The notes under the pieces: generated by a model | Databases searched by the model: none | What the model was told of the DNA's origin: nothing | The model's input: the letters and a program-made list of their open reading frames with translations, nothing else | Origin: Blastococcus carthaginiensis | GTDB taxonomy: Bacteria > Actinomycetota > Actinomycetes > Mycobacteriales > Geodermatophilaceae | Assembly: GCF_030731085.1 (NCBI RefSeq) | Contig: NZ_JASNFN010000001.1 | Span: forward strand, 62,001 to 126,000 | DNA: 64,000 nucleotides | Direction: 5' to 3' | Part shown: in pieces, positions 59,562 to 64,000 of the stretch | Position numbering within the stretch: position 1 is the stretch's first letter | Layout: every line of letters begins with the position of its first letter | Made by a program: the position numbers and the translations under genes

Positions 59562-60599
59562 TCAGAGCTCGGCGCGCAGGATCTCGGCGGCCAGCGCGAG
59601 CGACCGCATCTTGCCCGCCGCGGACTCCCGGGGCAGGTACTTCAGCCCGCAGTCGCTGGTGAGCACCAGCCGGTCGACGTCCACGTCGTCCAGCGCCCGG
59701 CGCACCCGGTCGGCCACGACCTCGGGCGTCTCCACCTCGGGCGTGGACAGGTCCAGGACGCCGAGCGCGATGCCCTTGCCGCGGAGCGGGCGCAGCGTGG
59801 CCGGGTCGAGGTGGGACTGCGCGGTCTCCACGGCGACCGTGTCCACGGGGGTGTCGGCCAGCTCCGGCAGGAAGGAGTAGCCCTCGGGCCGCTCGGAGAC
59901 CATCGCCGCGTAGCCGAAGCAGAGGTGCAGGTGCACCGGCCCGGGAGCGCCCTCCACCGCGCGGGTCACGGCCTCCGCGCCGTACTCCCGGGCCACCTCG
60001 GGGCGGGCCTGCAGCCAGGGCTCGTCGATCTGGACGACGTCGGCGCCCGCGGCGAACAGGTCGGCGATCTCCGCCCGGACGACGTCGGCGTAGGCCAGGG
60101 CCAGCGCGCGGCCGTCGCGGTAGTGCTCGTCCTGCGCCTGCTGCGCCATCGTGAACGGGCCGGGGACGGTCATCTTGACCGTGCGGTCGGTGTGCGCCCG
60201 CAGGAACCGGACGTCGTCGGCCTGGACCGGGGCCGGCCGGCCGATGTCGCCGACCACGCGGGGCACCGGGATCGGCTTGCCGGACCGGTTGAGGATGCTG
60301 CCGGGCTGGTCGACGTCGACGCCGCTGAGCGCCGTCGCGAAGTGGTTGGAGTAGGACTCCCGCCGGATCTCGCCGTCGGTGACGACGTCGAGCCCCGCCT
60401 CCTCCTGCGACCGGATCGCCAGCAGGGTCGCGTCGTCCTGCGCCCCGGCGAGGAGCTCCGGCGGGATCCGCCACAGCTCCGCGGCCCGCACCCGCGGCGG
60501 GAACTGGTGGGCGAGGCGGTCGCGGTCGATGAGCCAGTCCGGCTGGGGCAGGCTGCCGACGATCGACGTGGGCAGCGGCGGCAGGGGTGCGGCGGGCAT
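59562..60599 (-). CDS. MetE C-terminal-like methyltransferase family protein
   Basis: A 345-residue UROD/MetE-like TIM barrel that resembles the C-terminal half of cobalamin-independent methionine synthase. Conserved parts include SIVGSLPQPDWL, VTDGEIRRESY, VQIDEPWLQA, HLHLCFGYAAM and LTSDCGLKYLPR. Zinc ligands would include His/Cys in HLHLCFGY and Cys in SDCGLK. It lacks the N-terminal half of MetE, so may be a core-type methyltransferase using another methyl donor. ATG 60599 start. Confidence 0.85.
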   Translation of the reverse strand: MPAAPLPPLPTSIVGSLPQPDWLIDRDRLAHQFPPRVRAAELWRIPPELLAGAQDDATLLAIRSQEEAGLDVVTDGEIRRESYSNHFATALSGVDVDQPGSILNRSGKPIPVPRVVGDIGRPAPVQADDVRFLRAHTDRTVKMTVPGPFTMAQQAQDEHYRDGRALALAYADVVRAEIADLFAAGADVVQIDEPWLQARPEVAREYGAEAVTRAVEGAPGPVHLHLCFGYAAMVSERPEGYSFLPELADTPVDTVAVETAQSHLDPATLRPLRGKGIALGVLDLSTPEVETPEVVADRVRRALDDVDVDRLVLTSDCGLKYLPRESAAGKMRSLALAAEILRAEL

Positions 60600-60663
60600 G
60601 CAGGGGAGTCTGCCGAGCATCCGGCCCGTGCGCCGCGTCCGGGGCTGTGCTGTGCTGACGGGC

Positions 60664-61242
60664 GTGGCAGACAACTACATCGCGGAACTGCCCTTCGGGG
60701 CCCCGGCGATCGACGACGCGGCCTTCGTGGCGCCGACCGCCGTGGTGGTGGGGGCGGTCAGCATGGGGCCGCGGTCGAGCATCTGGTACGGCGCCGTGGC
60801 CCGGGCCGATCAGGAGACGATCGAGATCGGGGCGGGGTCCAACGTCCAGGACGGGTGCACCCTGCACTCCGACCCCGGGTTCCCGCTGGTGGTGGGCCGG
60901 GACGTGACGGTCGGGCACCGCGTCGTGCTGCACGGCGCCCGGATCGACGACGAGGTGCTGGTCGGCATGGGCAGCGTCGTGATGAACGGGGCGCACATCG
61001 GCAGCGGCTCGATCGTGGCCGCCGGGGCCGTGGTCACCCAGGGCAAGCAGTTCCCACCGCGGTCGGTGATCGCCGGCGTCCCGGCCACGGTCGTGCGCGA
61101 GGCCACCGACGACGACCTGCTGCACATCCGCGGGAACGCGGCCGCCTACTCGGAGCGGCTGCCCGAGGCGCGCAAGGTGCGGCCCGTCGTGCGCCGCGCC
61201 CTGCCGTCCGCCGGGCACCTCCCCGGCGACGACATGCCGTAG
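60664..61242 (+). CDS. Gamma-class carbonic anhydrase-like protein
   Basis: A 192-residue left-handed beta-helix protein with hexapeptide repeats (VVGAVSMGPRSSIWYGAV, NVQDGCTLHSDPG, VGHRVVLHGARI). Zinc histidines are visible in TLHSD and GHRVVLHG. Homologous to YrdA/PaaY and gamma carbonic anhydrase-like proteins. GTG 60664 begins the fold. Enzymatic activity is not certain. Confidence 0.88.
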   Translation: MADNYIAELPFGAPAIDDAAFVAPTAVVVGAVSMGPRSSIWYGAVARADQETIEIGAGSNVQDGCTLHSDPGFPLVVGRDVTVGHRVVLHGARIDDEVLVGMGSVVMNGAHIGSGSIVAAGAVVTQGKQFPPRSVIAGVPATVVREATDDDLLHIRGNAAAYSERLPEARKVRPVVRRALPSAGHLPGDDMP

Positions 61243-61245
61243 GAG

Positions 61246-62448
61246 TCAGCGGACGGCGAGCCACTCCCGGAGGCCGGTGAGCAGCCGGTCGACGTCGTCG
61301 GCGTCGCTGTAGGGGGCCAGGCCCACCCGCAGGCCACCGGTGTCGCCGAGCCCGAGCCGCCGGCTGGCCTCGATCGCGTAGAAGGAGCCCGCCGGCGCGT
61401 TGACGCCCCGCTCGGCGAGGAAGCGGTAGGCGTCGGCGGCGTCGCGCCCCTCGAAGGTCAGCAGCAGCGTCGGCGTGCGGTGCGCCGCCCGCGACCGCAG
61501 CCGCACGCCGGGCAGCTCGGCCAGCCCCGCCTCCAGCCGCTCGCGCAGCCGGTCCTCGTGCTCCTCGATCGCGGTCATCGCCGCGACCAGCCGCTCCCGG
61601 CGGGAGCTGCCGTCGCCCAGCGCGGCGAGGAAGTCCACGGCGGCCGTCGTCCCGGCCAGCAGTTCGTAGGGCAGCGTACCGAGCTCGTAGCGCTCGGGCA
61701 CGGCGTCGGAGCTCGGCAGCAGCTTCGCCGGGCGCAGCGTGGTCAGCAGCGCCGGGTCGGCGGCCATGACCCCGCAGTGCGGGCCGAGGAACTTGTACGG
61801 CGAGCAGGTGAAGACGTCGGCGCCGAGCGCGGGGACGTCGACCGGCGCGTGGGCGGTGAGGTGCACGCCGTCGACGACGAGCAGGGCGCCCGCCGCGTGC
61901 ACCCGCGCGGCGATCTCCTCGATCGGCGGCCGGGTGCCGATCAGGTTCGACGCGCCGGTGACCGCGACCAGCCGCGTGCGGTCGGAGAGCACGGCGGCGA
62001 CGTCGTCGGCGGTCAGCTCGCCGCTGTCCGGGTCGAACGCCGCCCACCGCACCGTCGCACCCACGGCTTCCGCGGCCACCACCCACGGCCGGATGTTGGC
62101 GTCGTGGTCGAGCCGGGTGACCACCACCTCGTCACCGGGGCCCCAGCCGGCGGCGAGCGTGCGGGCCAGGTCGAAGGTGAGCGCGGTGGCGCTGCGCCCG
62201 AACACGATGCCGCCGGGGTCGACCCCGAGCAGGTCGGCCATCGCCGAGCGCGCGGCCAGCACCGTCTCGTCGGCGAACCGCTCGGCGGCGGTGACCGAGC
62301 CGCGGTTGCTGATCGGCGCGGTCAGCGTCGCGGCGACCGCCCGGCCCACCGCCTCGGGCACCTGGGTGCCGCCCGGCCCGTCGAAGTGCGCGGTGCCGCT
62401 GGCCAGCGACGGGAAGCAGGAGCGGAGCGCGGCGACGTCGAGACCCAT
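61246..62448 (-). CDS. Cysteine-desulfurase-like class V aminotransferase
   Basis: A 400-residue PLP enzyme of class V. The PLP lysine lies in FTCSPYKFLGPHCGVMAA, with substrate region HFDGPGGTQVP at the N-terminus and AVTGASNLIGT in the middle. It fits the cysteine-desulfurase-like VC1184/Kynureninase-related family rather than IscS/SufS, since no active-site cysteine loop is evident. Product and partner unknown. ATG 62448. Confidence 0.85.
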   Translation of the reverse strand: MGLDVAALRSCFPSLASGTAHFDGPGGTQVPEAVGRAVAATLTAPISNRGSVTAAERFADETVLAARSAMADLLGVDPGGIVFGRSATALTFDLARTLAAGWGPGDEVVVTRLDHDANIRPWVVAAEAVGATVRWAAFDPDSGELTADDVAAVLSDRTRLVAVTGASNLIGTRPPIEEIAARVHAAGALLVVDGVHLTAHAPVDVPALGADVFTCSPYKFLGPHCGVMAADPALLTTLRPAKLLPSSDAVPERYELGTLPYELLAGTTAAVDFLAALGDGSSRRERLVAAMTAIEEHEDRLRERLEAGLAELPGVRLRSRAAHRTPTLLLTFEGRDAADAYRFLAERGVNAPAGSFYAIEASRRLGLGDTGGLRVGLAPYSDADDVDRLLTGLREWLAVR

Positions 62449-62473
62449 GGTCGCCGACGCTAGCCGCCGCCCG

Positions 62474-63544
62474 TCAGGCCTCCCCGGCCAGGGCGGCGAC
62501 GGCCGCCCGTGCCTCCTCCACCGGCAGCGCCAGCGTCGCGTCGCCCACCGGCAGCTCCACCCGCACGGCGCCCGGGTCGCCCGTGACCGCCGCCTGCGAC
62601 CAGGTCCACAGGCCCTCGTCGGCGGCCAGCCGGCGGGCGACCGCGGTGAACGCCTCCGGGGTGGTGCGCAGCAGCAGGTGCAGCATCGGCGTCTGCGGCG
62701 GGTCGGGGACGACGGTGACGCCGGGCAGGTCGCGCACCGCGGCGGCGATCTCGCGGGCGCGCGCCAGGTAGGCGGGCATCAGCGGCAGCCGCCGGCGCAG
62801 GCAGGCCAGCGCCGACGCCGCCCCCGGCCAGAGGCCGAACAGCGTGCCGCCCAGGCGGCGGCGCCACTCGCGGACCTCGCCCACGACGTCGGCCGGGCCG
62901 GCCAGGCAGCACCCGGCGAGCGCCCCGATGCCCTTGTAGAAGCTGACGTAGGCGGTGTCGAACAACCCCGCGATCTCGGCCGGCGTGCGGTCGTAGCCGG
63001 CCGCGGCCTCCCACAGCCGGGCGCCGTCCAGGTGCGCGGCCGCACCGCGTTCCCGTGCCCAGGTCACCTGCGCGACGAGGTCGTCCCACGGCGGCATGGG
63101 GCCGCCGAGGTCGCGCTGCGGCAGCTCCACCAGCAACGCGGCGGGCTGCTCGGCCACGGCATCGAGGTCGGCGCGCAGCAGCAGCCGGTAGCGGTTGCCC
63201 GCCGGGCGGAGCAGCATGCCGTGCAGCCGCTCGAACGCCTGCTCCTCGTGCCGGATCAGGTGGCTCTCGGGGTGGCAGACGACGGTGCGCCGGCCGCGCC
63301 GCTCCGCGTGCACCCGCAGCGCCGCCTGCTGGGCCATGACGCCGCTGGGCAGGTACACCGCCGCGGGCACCCCGAGCAGCTGCGCGACCTCGGCCTCCAG
63401 CTCGGCCACCACCCCGCCGTCGCCGTACCGGTCGGGCGCGGTGCCGGGCGGGACCGTCGCCAGCAGGTCGGCCGGCCGCCACGCGCCGTGCCCGGTCAGC
63501 GAGCGGGTGCAGCCCTCGCGCAGGGCGAGGAGGTCGTCGTCCAC
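62474..63544 (-). CDS. Threonine-aldolase-like PLP enzyme
   Basis: A 356-residue fold-type I PLP enzyme of the beta-eliminating lyase/threonine aldolase group. The PLP lysine is in YVSFYKGIGALAG, with HLDGARLWEAAAGY (aspartate binding the PLP nitrogen) upstream and VYLPSGVMAQQAALRVHAE near the start. Cleaves beta-hydroxy amino acids to glycine by family analogy. GTG 63544 gives the usual length. It shares the minus strand with the class V enzyme, 25 bases apart. Confidence 0.85.
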   Translation of the reverse strand: MDDDLLALREGCTRSLTGHGAWRPADLLATVPPGTAPDRYGDGGVVAELEAEVAQLLGVPAAVYLPSGVMAQQAALRVHAERRGRRTVVCHPESHLIRHEEQAFERLHGMLLRPAGNRYRLLLRADLDAVAEQPAALLVELPQRDLGGPMPPWDDLVAQVTWARERGAAAHLDGARLWEAAAGYDRTPAEIAGLFDTAYVSFYKGIGALAGCCLAGPADVVGEVREWRRRLGGTLFGLWPGAASALACLRRRLPLMPAYLARAREIAAAVRDLPGVTVVPDPPQTPMLHLLLRTTPEAFTAVARRLAADEGLWTWSQAAVTGDPGAVRVELPVGDATLALPVEEARAAVAALAGEA

Positions 63545-63569
63545 CCGGCCAGTCTCGCCCGCGGGCTGC

Positions 63570-64000
63570 TCAGTGGTGGCGCCGCCCCTCGGCAAGCATC
63601 TGTACGGCGGCGGCGATGCGCTTCGCCCGGCCGGCCGGGGTGACGGCGGTGTGCACCCGCCACAGGACGGCGTAGCGGTTCTGCCCGTCGAGGGCGTCGA
63701 ACGCGGCGCGCGCCCCCGGCTCGGCGTCCAGCGCCGCGGCGAGGTCGTCGGGCACGGTGATGGTCGCCGCACCCGGGTAGGCGCGTTCCCACCGGCCGTC
63801 GGCCCTCGCCGCCTCCACCGCCGCCAGGCCGGCCGGGCGCATCCGCCCCTCGGCGGTCAGCCGTTCCACGGTGGCGACGTTCTTCTGCGACCAGACGCTG
63901 CGCGGGCGGCGCGGGGTGAGCCGCAGCAGGTGGTAGGAGTCGTCCAGCCGCAGGCCCCGCCCGTCGATCCAGCCGAAGCACAGCGCCGACTCGACCACCT
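63570..64000 (-). CDS. YdeI/OmdA-family protein, truncated at the right edge
   Basis: The visible 143 codons cover most of a YdeI/OmpD-associated (OmdA) family protein, beginning inside the typical ESALCFGWIDG motif; the true start lies beyond the window. Other features: RLTPRRPRSVWSQKNVATVERL and TVPDDLAAALDAEPGARAAFDAL. C-terminal AVTPAGRAKRIAAAVQMLAEGRRHH completes the fold. Function is unclear; some relatives confer peptide or acid resistance. Confidence 0.85.
   Translation of the reverse strand, partial: VVESALCFGWIDGRGLRLDDSYHLLRLTPRRPRSVWSQKNVATVERLTAEGRMRPAGLAAVEAARADGRWERAYPGAATITVPDDLAAALDAEPGARAAFDALDGQNRYAVLWRVHTAVTPAGRAKRIAAAVQMLAEGRRHH

Overview
The window is very GC-rich (low to mid 70s percent by eye), with GTG and ATG starts, many 4-base start/stop overlaps and strong hairpins at gene ends. 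The gene set (mycofactocin biosynthesis, form II CO-dehydrogenase-like molybdenum hydroxylase, NDMA-dependent alcohol dehydrogenase, DUF222/HNH protein, DUF3097, DUF1707, DedA, TldD/TldE) points to a high-GC actinobacterium. Geodermatophilaceae (Blastococcus, Geodermatophilus, Modestobacter) fits best, but that is inference from gene content and style. No rRNA, tRNA, CRISPR array or complete insertion sequence was seen.

Layout. 0.1-1.65 kb: small stress-like protein, moaD and moaA (molybdopterin synthesis) on the minus strand, divergent from an MFS transporter and an aldo/keto reductase. 4.0-8.15 kb: a PadR regulator with an ABC ATPase and FtsX-like permease, apparently leaderless, with related palindromes on both sides. 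8.2-11.5 kb: DUF3097, a PRC-barrel/DUF2382 stress protein and an M18 aminopeptidase. 11.6-18.3 kb: coxD-coxE-coxF-like maturation genes, a MOSC protein, a lipoprotein and an AAA-VWA fusion. coxE carries an AT-rich palindromic insertion at its start. 18.4-30.4 kb: NDMA-dependent alcohol dehydrogenase, an FAD monooxygenase and a mycofactocin gene set split into pieces: mftD and mftR (minus), mftABC (plus), then mftE and mftF separated by unrelated genes including an iron-regulated siderophore-binding protein. 30.5-34.4 kb: two MFS transporters around a GAF/BTAD-like regulator. 35.2-39.1 kb: coxS-coxL-coxM of form II type. 39.2-43.2 kb: RidA-like protein, TetR regulator, VOC protein, SDR and alpha/beta hydrolase sharing a GAAT-N4-ATTC operator-like motif. 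43.5-44.6 kb: CoxG-like membrane-anchored protein. 45-64 kb: DUF222/HNH protein, HAD, DedA, amidohydrolase, flavoprotein, MBL hydrolase, a TacA-TacT toxin-antitoxin pair, tldD/tldE, NlpC/P60 hydrolase, glutamate dehydrogenase, a MetE-like protein, gamma carbonic anhydrase and two PLP enzymes.

Two functional themes run through the window. One is a molybdenum-hydroxylase system whose parts (moaA, moaD, MOSC, coxDEF, coxSLM, coxG) are scattered over 44 kb. The other is a mycofactocin redox system (mftA-F, MftR, NDMA-alcohol dehydrogenase) with a candidate 15-bp MftR operator in three promoters. The strongest new-looking signals are that operator, the TetR regulon motif, and the in-frame palindromic element in coxE.
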